Source: Balneolales bacterium
GTDB taxonomy: Bacteria; Bacteroidota; Rhodothermia; Balneolales; Balneolaceae
Direction of reading: 5' to 3'
Assembly: GCA_030830725.1 (NCBI GenBank)
Contig: JAURMN010000013.1
Span: 1-17,974, forward strand
Length of the DNA stretch: 17,974 nt
Shown here: piece by piece, positions 1-7,607 of the stretch
Position numbering within the stretch: position 1 is the stretch's first letter
Layout: every line of letters begins with the position of its first letter
Made by a program: the position numbers and the translations under genes
The notes under the pieces: model-generated
Told to the model about the DNA's origin: nothing
Database searches by the model: none
Seen by the model: the letters and a program-made list of their open reading frames with translations, nothing else

Positions 1-1
1 G

Positions 2-1474
2 ATCACAGTCGAAACACGTCACGCCGATCCAGCAGAAAAAGGTTGGAAATGGGTCTCCGACGGGAAAGGCACCTACTCCATTACTGAAACTGATCGCACT
101 ACGAGAGGCACTAAAATCTCCTTCACGCTCAAAGGAGAGCATAAGGAATTCGCTCAGGAATATCGCATCAAACAACTGATTCGCAAATATTCCAATTTCG
201 TGGACTATCCGATCGAGGTAAACGGTGAATCTGTGAACTCAAAAGGAGCAATTTGGCACAAATCGAAGAGCGATGTCACAGATGAAGAGCGTAAAGAATT
301 CTACCAATTCATATCCAATGATTACAATGAACCGTTAGGTCATCTCCATTTGGATCTTGAAGGCCGTGTAAATTTCAAAGCGTTACTCTTCATCCCCAAA
401 AAAGCTAAACGTGACTTTTATCGAAATGCGGAATTTTCCTCCCTGCATTTATACTCCAATAAAGTGTTTGTTCAGGATGACTGTAAAGATCTACTTCCGG
501 AGTATCTACGATTTGTGGAAGGAGTAGTGGATAGCCAGGATCTGCCATTGAATGTCTCACGCGAGGTCACACAGCACTCTCCTGCGATGTCCAAAATTCG
601 GGAGGTATTAGTAAATAAATTACTCGGGCAGATTGAAAAGTGGGCAGACAAAGAATCCGAGACCTTCAAGACCTTCTATAATGAGTTTGGACCACTTTTC
701 AAATCGGGATTGAATAGTGACTTTACAAATCGTGATCGACTTATCGAGCTGCTTCGCTTTCATTCGAGTTGGTCGGGTAATGAACCATCCGAAAGCGAGA
801 AATTAGAAAATCCTGAGTGGATCTCTCTTAAATCGTATTCGGAACGAATGCCGGAGACTCAAAAAGAGATCTATTATCTCTCCGGCAACAATTTGAGCGA
901 ACTTCAACACGATTCCAGACTCGAATACTTTACTAAAAAAGGAATCGAAGTTCTGTTACTAGACGATCCTGTAGACGCATTTGTGGTCCCAGCTATCGGC
1001 TCCTATCAGGAAAAACCTCTAAAGAGCATCGAAGCTTCTGATTTAGATCTTCCAGAAGACAAGGAGGCCGAAACCGAAGAAAAACTCACCGAAAACGAGT
1101 TAAAAGCTCTGATCGAGATCTTCAAAAAACATGGTGGAGATCGCTTAGAAGATGTTGTGGCATCTAAGCGCCTAGTGGATTCTGCTATTACCCTCACCGT
1201 TGGGAAGTCAGGTCTAGATTCGCAAATGGAACGGATGATGAAGATGATGGATCCCGGAATGGATACTCCAAACAAGCGAGTATTGGAAATTAATCCTTCT
1301 CATCCACTGATCCGAAATCTAAGCGGACAGTTAGCAGAAGGGAAAACAGAATGGGTGGAGCTTATTACCCGTCAATTATATGAAGGTGCTCTTCTACTGC
1401 AAGGAGATTTGAAGTCACCCGGAGAATTCGTGAAGCGGATGACCAAAATGATGGAAGAGGCTACACAAGGGTAA
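2..1474 (+). CDS. htpG: Molecular chaperone HtpG (Hsp90), 5'-truncated by the window edge
   Basis: ATP-dependent cytosolic Hsp90 chaperone. The reading frame is open from base 2 and codes about 490 residues, so roughly the first 120-130 residues, with most of the ATPase site, lie outside the window. What is visible begins in the last strands of the N-terminal domain (ITVETRHADP, then a KWVSDGKGTYSI stretch). It continues through the middle domain, with the family-typical segments ALLFIPKKAKRDF, LHLYSNKVFVQDD, LLPEYLRFVEGVVDS and LPLNVSREVTQHS, and then the C-terminal dimerisation domain rich in charged residues and methionines (MERMMKMMDPGMD). The first in-frame ATG at 200 is internal, not the start. 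It converges on glnN with a 32-bp gap that holds a possible terminator. The identification is secure from the middle-domain motifs; nothing looks broken. Confidence 0.97.
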   Translation: MTVETRHADPAEKGWKWVSDGKGTYSITETDRTTRGTKISFTLKGEHKEFAQEYRIKQLIRKYSNFVDYPIEVNGESVNSKGAIWHKSKSDVTDEERKEFYQFISNDYNEPLGHLHLDLEGRVNFKALLFIPKKAKRDFYRNAEFSSLHLYSNKVFVQDDCKDLLPEYLRFVEGVVDSQDLPLNVSREVTQHSPAMSKIREVLVNKLLGQIEKWADKESETFKTFYNEFGPLFKSGLNSDFTNRDRLIELLRFHSSWSGNEPSESEKLENPEWISLKSYSERMPETQKEIYYLSGNNLSELQHDSRLEYFTKKGIEVLLLDDPVDAFVVPAIGSYQEKPLKSIEASDLDLPEDKEAETEEKLTENELKALIEIFKKHGGDRLEDVVASKRLVDSAITLTVGKSGLDSQMERMMKMMDPGMDTPNKRVLEINPSHPLIRNLSGQLAEGKTEWVELITRQLYEGALLLQGDLKSPGEFVKRMTKMMEEATQG

Positions 1475-1488
1475 CCTCTTCTCTTTTT
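1454..1488 (+). terminator. Possible intrinsic terminator at the 3' end of htpG
   Basis: A perfect 7-bp inverted repeat, GAAGAGG at 1454-1460 and CCTCTTC at 1475-1481, encloses a 14-nt loop that contains the htpG stop codon. It is followed by the T-rich run TCTTTTT (1482-1488). The stem is short and the loop long, so this is a weak call. On the opposite strand no T-run follows the stem, so it is unlikely to serve glnN. Confidence 0.4.
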
Positions 1489-1506
1489 GAACGTTCTCTT
1501 TTCGAA

Positions 1507-3690
1507 TTACTTCACGAAAAGCATCTCGCGATAAACCGGTAGTGGCCAGAGATCATCCGCCACATAGCGCTCGAGGAAATCGACTGCATCACGAACCGCA
1601 TTCATAGCAGGTATCACATTCTCCTGCATGTACTTGGCGTGCTTCAAAACACTTTCATTATGAGATTTTTCCTGAACTTTTTTCAATTTTGCCAATGCAT
1701 CTGAAAGACGATTTAGAGCATCATTGACGGTTTTTAGCATATCGATAGCACCGGAGGCATCAAGTCCTAAATCTTTGACTTCTTCTGCCGTATCCGCCAG
1801 TTGTTTCAAATATCTGACAGCCGCTGGATAAACCATGGTCTTGGCAATTGACTCGGTGGTATCCACCTCAATGGTAATCGTCTTAGTATATTGCTCCGCA
1901 AGGATCTCCAGACGTGAATGCACCTCACGTTCATTTAAGACTTTGTACTTATCAAAGAGCTTGATATTCTTTTTATCCGTGATCTTTGGGAGAGCTTCCG
2001 GAGTTGTTTTCAAGTTCAGCAAACCTCGTTTGGCTGCTTCCACCTGCCATTCTTCAGAGTAACCATCACCATTGAAAATAATCGGATTAATTTCCTTGAA
2101 TGTGTCACGTAGGAGCGCTGCAAGCGCATCATTCATGGATTGCTTTTTGAGAGCGGGCTCGAGTTTGTCACACAATTCATCAATGGCTTCAGTCACAGTT
2201 GTATTCAACACAACAACCGGGAAGCTCACAGATTGACTCGAACCAACGGCTCTAAATTCGAATTTATTACCTGTAAAGGCGAATGGTGACGTTCGGTTAC
2301 GATCTCCGGCATGTTTCGGTAATTCAGGTAATACCGGAGTACCTAAGCCCAATAGTCCGCCCTTCATAGATTTTTTCAAGCCGCCGTTAAGCAGTTGATT
2401 AACCACATCTTCCAACTGCTCTCCGATATAGGCAGAAATAATCGCCGGTGGAGCTTCATTAGCCCCCAGTCTGTGATCGTTGGCCGCCGTAGCAATTGAG
2501 GCACGGTACAGATCTTGATGCTTAAACAAAGCCTTCAACACAGCCGCAAAGAAAAAGAGGAACTGCATGTTATCATGCGGATTATCACCAGGCTCAAGAA
2601 GATTCATACCAAAATCGGTAGCCATGGACCAGTTGGTATGTTTACCACTTCCATTCAGTCCATCAAACGGTTTTTCATGAAGAATACACTCCATACCGTA
2701 CTTCTTGGCTACTCGCTTAAGTGTAATCATCGTTTGCTGCTGATGATCTGCGGCTACATTACAGTTTTCGTAAATCGGAGCAATCTCATATTGACTTGGC
2801 GCCACCTCATTATGGCGCGTTTTGACCGGAATTCCAAGACGATAGAGTTCACGTTCAACTTCCAGCATAAAACTCAGTACACGATCGGAAATTGAACCAA
2901 AGTAATGATCTTCTAACTCTTGCCCACGAGGAGGTTTTGCTCCTACAAGGGTTCGCCCAGATGTCATCAGATCGGGTCTTCTATAATAAAATTCTTGATC
3001 GATCAGGAAATACTCCTGCTCACATCCAATCGTCGAGATTACACGATTGGTTTCCACACCAAAAAGTTTCAGGGCTCTTTTCGCCTGTTTATTCAACGCA
3101 TCCATCGAGCGAAGAACCGGGGTTTTATGATCCAAAGCCTCACCTTTCCAAGAGGCAAAGGCAGTAGGGATACAGAGATAAGATCCATTTTGATTCTCAA
3201 TAATAAAAGCAGGCGAAGTTGGATCCCATGCGGTATATCCTCTTGCTTCAAATGTCGCTCTGAGTCCACCACTTGGAAATGAAGACGCATCGGGTTCACC
3301 CTGAATTAAGTCCTTCCCTGAAAATTCAGATATTGCCCCGCCTCCTTGATTTGGTGTTATAAAGGAGTCATGTTTCTCAGCTGTACTACCGGTTAGCGGT
3401 TGAAACCAGTGAGTGTAGTGGGAAGCACCCTTTTCTGTTGCCCAGTCTTTCATGGCGATCGCAACAGCATCCGCACCATCAAGATCCAGTTGCTCACCGC
3501 TCACAATCGTTTTTTCTAATGCTTTCCAGGCAGCCTTCGGCATTCTGGCCTTTAGTTCATCAAGCGTGAGAGTGTTTTCTCCAAAAATTTCTGTGACATG
3601 CATTGTTGGTTTGGAAGAGGAGCCATTTTGATTGCTATTCCAGCTTTTTGCAGCAGCTAATGTGTCGTATCGGCGAGTCGATTGATTCAT
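1507..3690 (-). CDS. glnN: Type III glutamine synthetase (GSIII)
   Basis: Cytosolic enzyme that joins glutamate and ammonia to glutamine using ATP, the main entry of ammonium into metabolism. The 727-residue length is that of the large type III family, well above the ~450-470 residues of GlnA type I. Visible family blocks are HYTHWFQPLTG (about 91-101, near the N-terminal beta-grasp part), GCEQEYFLID (222-231, metal/glutamate side), RHNEVAPSQYEIAP (292-305), NGSGKHTNWS (346-355), NPHDNMQFLFFF (370-381) and DRNRTSPFAFTGNKFEFR (463-480). The start is an ATG with no clear Shine-Dalgarno sequence. It is transcribed alone, away from menA. The AT-rich region upstream carries inverted repeats that could be operators, but no PII or Ntr gene is adjacent. 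Confidence 0.97.
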   Translation of the reverse strand: MNQSTRRYDTLAAAKSWNSNQNGSSSKPTMHVTEIFGENTLTLDELKARMPKAAWKALEKTIVSGEQLDLDGADAVAIAMKDWATEKGASHYTHWFQPLTGSTAEKHDSFITPNQGGGAISEFSGKDLIQGEPDASSFPSGGLRATFEARGYTAWDPTSPAFIIENQNGSYLCIPTAFASWKGEALDHKTPVLRSMDALNKQAKRALKLFGVETNRVISTIGCEQEYFLIDQEFYYRRPDLMTSGRTLVGAKPPRGQELEDHYFGSISDRVLSFMLEVERELYRLGIPVKTRHNEVAPSQYEIAPIYENCNVAADHQQQTMITLKRVAKKYGMECILHEKPFDGLNGSGKHTNWSMATDFGMNLLEPGDNPHDNMQFLFFFAAVLKALFKHQDLYRASIATAANDHRLGANEAPPAIISAYIGEQLEDVVNQLLNGGLKKSMKGGLLGLGTPVLPELPKHAGDRNRTSPFAFTGNKFEFRAVGSSQSVSFPVVVLNTTVTEAIDELCDKLEPALKKQSMNDALAALLRDTFKEINPIIFNGDGYSEEWQVEAAKRGLLNLKTTPEALPKITDKKNIKLFDKYKVLNEREVHSRLEILAEQYTKTITIEVDTTESIAKTMVYPAAVRYLKQLADTAEEVKDLGLDASGAIDMLKTVNDALNRLSDALAKLKKVQEKSHNESVLKHAKYMQENVIPAMNAVRDAVDFLERYVADDLWPLPVYREMLFVK

Positions 3691-3852
3691 CAGGTAGAGA
3701 AGTTTAAAAGTTTGAAGAGGATGTCAATATGGAGGTGGTTCACAGGATGTTTGTTGGGAATCGAAAATAGAAAACCCGAAAGCACCACATGAGAGACAAG
3801 ATAAGGTGCTATTCCCTATGTACAAACTAATTTTTAGGATTTTTAGTAAAAG

Positions 3853-3875
3853 TAATTAACATATTAAGTTAATTA
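3853..3875. repeat. 8-bp perfect inverted repeat, possible operator
   Basis: TAATTAAC (3853-3860) and GTTAATTA (3868-3875) are exact reverse complements around a 7-bp centre. The right arm overlaps the DnaA-box-like TTATCCACA. It lies about 165 bp upstream of the glnN start and the same distance upstream of menA. The local A/T richness makes such a repeat easier to get by chance. Confidence 0.4.
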
Positions 3876-3913
3876 TCCACATATATTTATTTTTTTAAGT
3901 TATTACACACATG

Positions 3914-3923
3914 GAAGCGCTTC
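3914..3923. repeat. 10-bp perfect palindrome in a GC island
   Basis: GAAGCGCTTC is a perfect palindrome. A small hairpin-forming repeat, ATCGG/CCGAT (3928-3932 and 3938-3942, 5-nt loop), follows just downstream. The pair forms a short GC-rich island inside otherwise AT-rich DNA. Function unknown. Confidence 0.4.
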
Positions 3924-3984
3924 GCGCATCGGAAATCCCGATAGAATTGTGGAGATAACTAATTTATTAAGGCTTATCTCGCTA

Positions 3985-4020
3985 TTTTACACCTTTTTGC
4001 CCACTCAATTGAGTGTAAAA
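3985..4020. promoter_or_regulatory. Nested palindromes upstream of menA, possible operator
   Basis: CACTCAATTGAGTG (4002-4015) is a perfect 14-bp palindrome ending 22 bp before the menA ATG. An outer pair, TTTTACAC (3985-3992) and GTGTAAAA (4013-4020), is also exactly inverted, with a 20-bp spacer. A protein bound here would sit over the expected promoter or 5' leader of menA, so repression is plausible. That role is inference; the symmetry is directly visible. Confidence 0.45.
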
Positions 4021-4037
4021 AACCATATTTTCCACAA

Positions 4038-4934
4038 ATGAATTTTTTAAGATCCACCCGCCACTGGCTCGAGGCCGCTCGACCTCAAACACTTCCGGCT
4101 GCCATCACACCGGTCATCACCGGTGCTGCCATCGCTTGGTATTTAGGTGCTTTTTCCTGGTTCCCCGTGGGGATTGCCCTGCTTTCTGGCAGCTTGATAC
4201 AGATTGGCACGAATTTCGCGAACGATTATTATGACTTTAAAAAGGGGGCTGATTCTAAAGATCGTATCGGTTTTGCGCGCCCCACATCTACCGGAGCGAT
4301 CTCGGAAAAACAAATGTATACGGCAACTTGGATAGCGATGAGCCTTGCCTTTTTAACAGGACTTGTCTTGGTTTCGATTGGAGGGTGGATCATTCTGTGG
4401 ATTGGACTTCTCTCGTTATTATTTGGAATTCTTTACACGGGCGGACCTTTTCCACTTGCGTATAATGGCCTAGGTGACCTCTTCGTGTTTCTCTTTTTTG
4501 GCATCATTGCCGTTTCCGCCACCGTTTACCTTCAGACGTTGGAATGGATTCCTCTCTCATTTGTGATCGCTACAGGAATAGGAACCGTTTGTATCAATAT
4601 CCTGGTGGTAAATAATCTTCGAGATATTCACCAGGATAAGCAGGTCCATAAACGAACTCTTGGGGTATTACTAGGCGAAAAATTTTTAAAGGCAGAATAT
4701 AGCCTGATGCTACTCATCGCTATCATAATACCCGTGGTGACGCGAATCGTCTGGGTTCCATCTAACTGGATTCTTTTGCCTCTTTTATCCGGAGTTGTGG
4801 CTTTTTTTCCCCTTCGAACCGTCTGGACGCATTCAGAAAAATCGGTATTGAATCAAACGTTAAAACAAACAGCAGGGGTTATGCTGTTGTACGGTCTTCT
4901 TTTTTCGGCAGGCCTTTTACTCGCCAGACCTTGA
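4038..4934 (+). CDS. menA: 1,4-dihydroxy-2-naphthoate polyprenyltransferase
   Basis: Integral membrane prenyltransferase of the UbiA family that attaches the isoprenoid tail to 1,4-dihydroxy-2-naphthoate, giving demethylmenaquinone. The 298 residues form about eight or nine hydrophobic segments. Both aspartate-rich motifs of the family are present: NFANDYYDFKKGAD (about 59-72) and NNLRDIHQDKQVHKRTL (about 192-208), which bind Mg-diphosphate. The N-terminal WLEAARPQTLPAA and RPTSTGAIS (81-89) are typical of MenA rather than UbiA or haem O synthase. It is followed after 15 bp by menC and then by menE, which confirms the pathway. The ATG has no clear ribosome binding site; the upstream TTTTCCACA overlaps the leader. 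Confidence 0.95.
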   Translation: MNFLRSTRHWLEAARPQTLPAAITPVITGAAIAWYLGAFSWFPVGIALLSGSLIQIGTNFANDYYDFKKGADSKDRIGFARPTSTGAISEKQMYTATWIAMSLAFLTGLVLVSIGGWIILWIGLLSLLFGILYTGGPFPLAYNGLGDLFVFLFFGIIAVSATVYLQTLEWIPLSFVIATGIGTVCINILVVNNLRDIHQDKQVHKRTLGVLLGEKFLKAEYSLMLLIAIIIPVVTRIVWVPSNWILLPLLSGVVAFFPLRTVWTHSEKSVLNQTLKQTAGVMLLYGLLFSAGLLLARP

Positions 4935-4949
4935 ACTCAAGCCTATTTG

Positions 4950-6188
4950 ATGTTGGATATTTTTTTTTATCGGATCCCCTTTTCCAATCCGTATCGAACA
5001 AGCTCACTCGATCTTACGGAAAGAACCGGTTGGATTTTTAAATATCAGCGGGAAGGAATCACCAGCTTGGCGGAGTATGCTCCACTCCCTGGATTTGGGA
5101 AACCCGATGAAGCGGGTATCTTGAATTTTCGAGATCCTAAACGTCTTCAGGATTTTGCTAATCGATCTACTGAACTATTATCCTATCCGCTGCCTGATAT
5201 TAAAGAAGCCCTTGATCGCGAATATGACTCCCCTGGCCTTGCCTTTGCGCTTTCTTCATTGGCCGTTCAGCACTATGTTAAGTCCAGCCAAATAACAGAC
5301 ACGGAGCTTCTCTTAGGATCTAGTCGAGTCGACAATTCGTCGAAACTGGCCATTAACGATCTCTGGTCGATCCCTTCTACCTTTCCTGGAACAGAGGAGG
5401 AAAACATGTGGATGCACGAATGCCTGACTCGTGCAGTGAATCAGGATCTTCGCGATATTAAGTTAAAATGTGACAATGACCTGGATCGGTTAAAGAGAGT
5501 GGCTGGATTCCTAACGCATTGGAACAGAACTACAGGCCGATTGAACACCGAGTTTTGTGTGAAAATCAAGGCCGACTTTAATCGGAGTTTATCCTGGGAT
5601 GACTTAAAATCGATCGATGAACAACTTTCACAAGAGGAGAAACAAGTCGTCGCGTATCTCGAAGATCCCGTAGACATTACCAATTTATCTGATTTGGAAA
5701 AGCTCAGAGTGAGTACGTCCATCCCAATCGGACTGGACGAAACGTTACTTTCTTTGATAGACCAAATCCCTTACGACGAACTCTGTCCGATTTTGAAGGA
5801 GAGCAAGATCGAGGTGTTGGTTGTGAAACCACCCCTATTCGGTTCGGTTTTTTCATTGGTTAATTTGTGGCAAACCTTTGCAGAAGATGAAACGGACCTG
5901 GTCTTCAGCTCTCTGCTGGAAAGCAGTGTAGGCCGTGCGATCACGGTCCGTCTCGCTGAATTACTCGGGTCCAAAAGGCACTCTCACGGACTTTGGACAG
6001 GTTCTTTGTTTACCCAAGATATTGGAGAAGATCCCATACACCGAAACCGAAGCGCTCAGGATCGTCAGAATAAAAAAGAGTCATTCTCGAAAAAGTCATT
6101 CTCGAAAGAGAAACAGCACCTCTGGGTCGATCCAAGCCAAGTTTACACTGGACACCCCCTGCTCAATCTTGTTTTTCAGGCTGGTTAA
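4950..6188 (+). CDS. menC: o-Succinylbenzoate synthase
   Basis: Enolase-superfamily enzyme that dehydrates SHCHC to o-succinylbenzoate in menaquinone synthesis. The six expected active-site residues can be placed (numbering from the ATG): KLK lysines 171 and 173, metal ligands Asp209 (KADFN), Glu238 (YLEDP) and Asp263 (GLDE), and Lys293 (VVKPP). The overall match to E. coli MenC is distant but the spacing is right. At 412 residues it is longer than the usual 320-370. The excess includes a charged C-terminal insertion (about 358-392) with a small internal tandem repeat. I start at ATG 4950; an in-frame TTG lies immediately before it. Its place between menA and menE supports the call. Confidence 0.92.
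   Translation: MLDIFFYRIPFSNPYRTSSLDLTERTGWIFKYQREGITSLAEYAPLPGFGKPDEAGILNFRDPKRLQDFANRSTELLSYPLPDIKEALDREYDSPGLAFALSSLAVQHYVKSSQITDTELLLGSSRVDNSSKLAINDLWSIPSTFPGTEEENMWMHECLTRAVNQDLRDIKLKCDNDLDRLKRVAGFLTHWNRTTGRLNTEFCVKIKADFNRSLSWDDLKSIDEQLSQEEKQVVAYLEDPVDITNLSDLEKLRVSTSIPIGLDETLLSLIDQIPYDELCPILKESKIEVLVVKPPLFGSVFSLVNLWQTFAEDETDLVFSSLLESSVGRAITVRLAELLGSKRHSHGLWTGSLFTQDIGEDPIHRNRSAQDRQNKKESFSKKSFSKEKQHLWVDPSQVYTGHPLLNLVFQAG
6079..6108 (+). repeat. 15-bp tandem duplication inside menC
   Basis: AGTCATTCTCGAAAA (6079-6093) is followed directly by AGTCATTCTCGAAAG (6094-6108), 14 of 15 bases identical. The duplication is in frame and doubles a Ser-Phe-Ser-Lys-Lys type peptide. It lies in the charged C-terminal insertion, away from the active-site residues. 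Confidence 0.85.
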
Positions 6189-6197
6189 TCATTTGAA

Positions 6198-7607
6198 ATG
6201 AACCGATTTCATTCCACTATGGACTCCACTCTGCTGACGAAGATCACCCATCCGGATGCTCCCTTCCTGATCACAAAAGAGCAGGTGTTCACCTATGCAG
6301 ATCTTCTCAACTATACAGAGGATCTCGCGGGTCGGATAGCAGAGAATAAACGTCCAATTCCTCTTGTAGTTCCTGAGGTTACCACTGAAGATGTCTTCAC
6401 TGTCGCTGGATATTTTTTACTAGGAATTCCAGTTCTGATTGCTTCCCAATCTGGGTATGCTGAACCTTTAGAATTCAAGGATTTAGCGGAGGATACTTCT
6501 TCATCCGAAAATCAGATTGTATCCTGGCTCTTTACAAGCGGCACCACGGCTCATGCCAAATGCGTACCGATCAGAATGAGGCAAATTCAAGCAGCATCAA
6601 GGGCTGCAAAAGAACGATTTGCGCCGGAAAAAGGAAAAGCCTGGCTGTTAACCTTACCTCTGTATCACGTCGGAGGGCTGTCCATTTTGTATCGCTCTAT
6701 CCTGTGGCAAACAGCCGTTTATTTGCCTCCAACGAGGGAGATTCCTGTGATTGCTGAGCTTTTGGAGAATGAAACACGTATTCAAACGGCCTCTTTGGTT
6801 TATACACAATGGAAACGCCTTTCAGATGCCGGAATTACTCCTCACAAGAAAATGAAAGCCATCTTACTCGGAGGTGGCCCCATTCCGGATAGTTTTATCC
6901 AAAAACTAAAGACCGCCTCTCCATCAGGCAAGGACTCTGAGAAAACGATCCCCCCACTTTATAATAGCTATGGCATGACGGAGACCTTTGCCATGATCGC
7001 CTGTCGAGATTTGCAAAAAACAGATACTCTTGGAAATGTTGGATTTCTGATGGCCCAGAATCAGATTCGGGTTAATCAACACGATGAGATCGAACTTAAA
7101 GGCCCTCAGGTTTTTGGTGGATATGCATCCCTTCATAATTCGGCCGAAAACTTCGACACAACTCAAACACTCTCCTCGTTTACCGGCGATGGCTGGTTTC
7201 GAACAGGCGACGTTGGCAGACTCGAACATGACGGGAGTTTGACCGTCCTGAGTCGGAGAGTGGATCGGATTGTGAGCGGTGGGAAGAATATTACCCCCTA
7301 TGAAACGGAGTCGGCATTGCTTGAGTTGCCCTACATCAAAGAGGCCGCTGTTACCGGTTTAGAGGACCCGGAGTGGGGTGAAATTGTAGTCGCACTAGTG
7401 GTGGTGAATTCTCATGCAGATCCGGATATTCATGAGCTGACCGAATCTATTCGAGCAGATTTGCGCTCCAAACTCGAGCCTTCCTCTTTACCAAAACGAA
7501 TATTTCCAGTTAAAGAGCTCACCAAAACCGCCCTCGGGAAAATCAGACGAGATGAGCTTCGATACATTGCCGCAGACCTGGCTGGGCTTACTCCTCTGGA
7601 TAAATAG
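6198..7607 (+). CDS. menE: o-Succinylbenzoate-CoA ligase
   Basis: Acyl-adenylate-forming ligase that activates o-succinylbenzoate to its CoA thioester for MenB. The 469 residues carry the ANL-family motifs in order: phosphate loop TSGTTAHAK (113-121), LPLYHVGG (153-160), NSYGMTET (256-263), GWFRTGD (332-338), the hinge around RRVDRIVSGGKNI (353-365), and the C-terminal catalytic lysine in TALGKIRRDE (Lys448). The phosphate loop has Ala where most members have Gly (TSGTTG) and Ala for Pro before Lys, which is unusual. It starts 9 bp after menC, with another ATG at 6219 as alternative start; neither has a clear ribosome binding site. The 3' end overlaps folD on the opposite strand by 20 bp. Confidence 0.93.
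   Translation: MNRFHSTMDSTLLTKITHPDAPFLITKEQVFTYADLLNYTEDLAGRIAENKRPIPLVVPEVTTEDVFTVAGYFLLGIPVLIASQSGYAEPLEFKDLAEDTSSSENQIVSWLFTSGTTAHAKCVPIRMRQIQAASRAAKERFAPEKGKAWLLTLPLYHVGGLSILYRSILWQTAVYLPPTREIPVIAELLENETRIQTASLVYTQWKRLSDAGITPHKKMKAILLGGGPIPDSFIQKLKTASPSGKDSEKTIPPLYNSYGMTETFAMIACRDLQKTDTLGNVGFLMAQNQIRVNQHDEIELKGPQVFGGYASLHNSAENFDTTQTLSSFTGDGWFRTGDVGRLEHDGSLTVLSRRVDRIVSGGKNITPYETESALLELPYIKEAAVTGLEDPEWGEIVVALVVVNSHADPDIHELTESIRADLRSKLEPSSLPKRIFPVKELTKTALGKIRRDELRYIAADLAGLTPLDK

Larger units (their letters stand above)
3691..4037. other. AT-rich divergent intergenic region with DnaA-box-like sites
   Basis: This 347-bp gap between the divergent glnN and menA starts has no credible gene. It holds two full matches to TTWTNCACA: TTATCCACA at 3873-3881 and TTTTCCACA at 4028-4036. 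One-mismatch relatives are TATTACACA (3901-3909), TTTTACACC (3985-3993) and, on the minus strand, the site read as AGTGTAAAA on the plus strand (4012-4020). An almost pure A/T run lies at 3881-3904 and a small GC island at 3914-3940. Promoters for both genes must lie here, but I could not pick a convincing -35/-10 pair or the Bacteroidota TAnnTTTG element. It could be a replication origin, a DnaA-regulated promoter region, or simply AT-rich promoter DNA. Confidence 0.5.

Noticed and set aside
2515..3282. Open frames on the plus strand opposite glnN
   Set aside because: They are antisense to a complete, well conserved glutamine synthetase, mutually overlapping in different frames, and show no family resemblance.
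3781..3810. Inverted repeat AGCACC/GGTGCT upstream of glnN
   Set aside because: Only 6-bp arms with an 18-bp spacer, which is common by chance.
3911..3958. A 15-codon reading frame (ATG to TAA) in the glnN-menA gap
   Set aside because: Very short, no ribosome binding site, composition set by the GC palindrome; nothing separates it from chance.
4205..4219. Sigma-54-like promoter TGGCACG-N4-TCGC
   Set aside because: It fits GG-N10-GC, but it encodes conserved MenA residues (IGTNFA) inside the gene, the -12 part has mismatches, and no gene starts downstream on this strand at a sensible distance.
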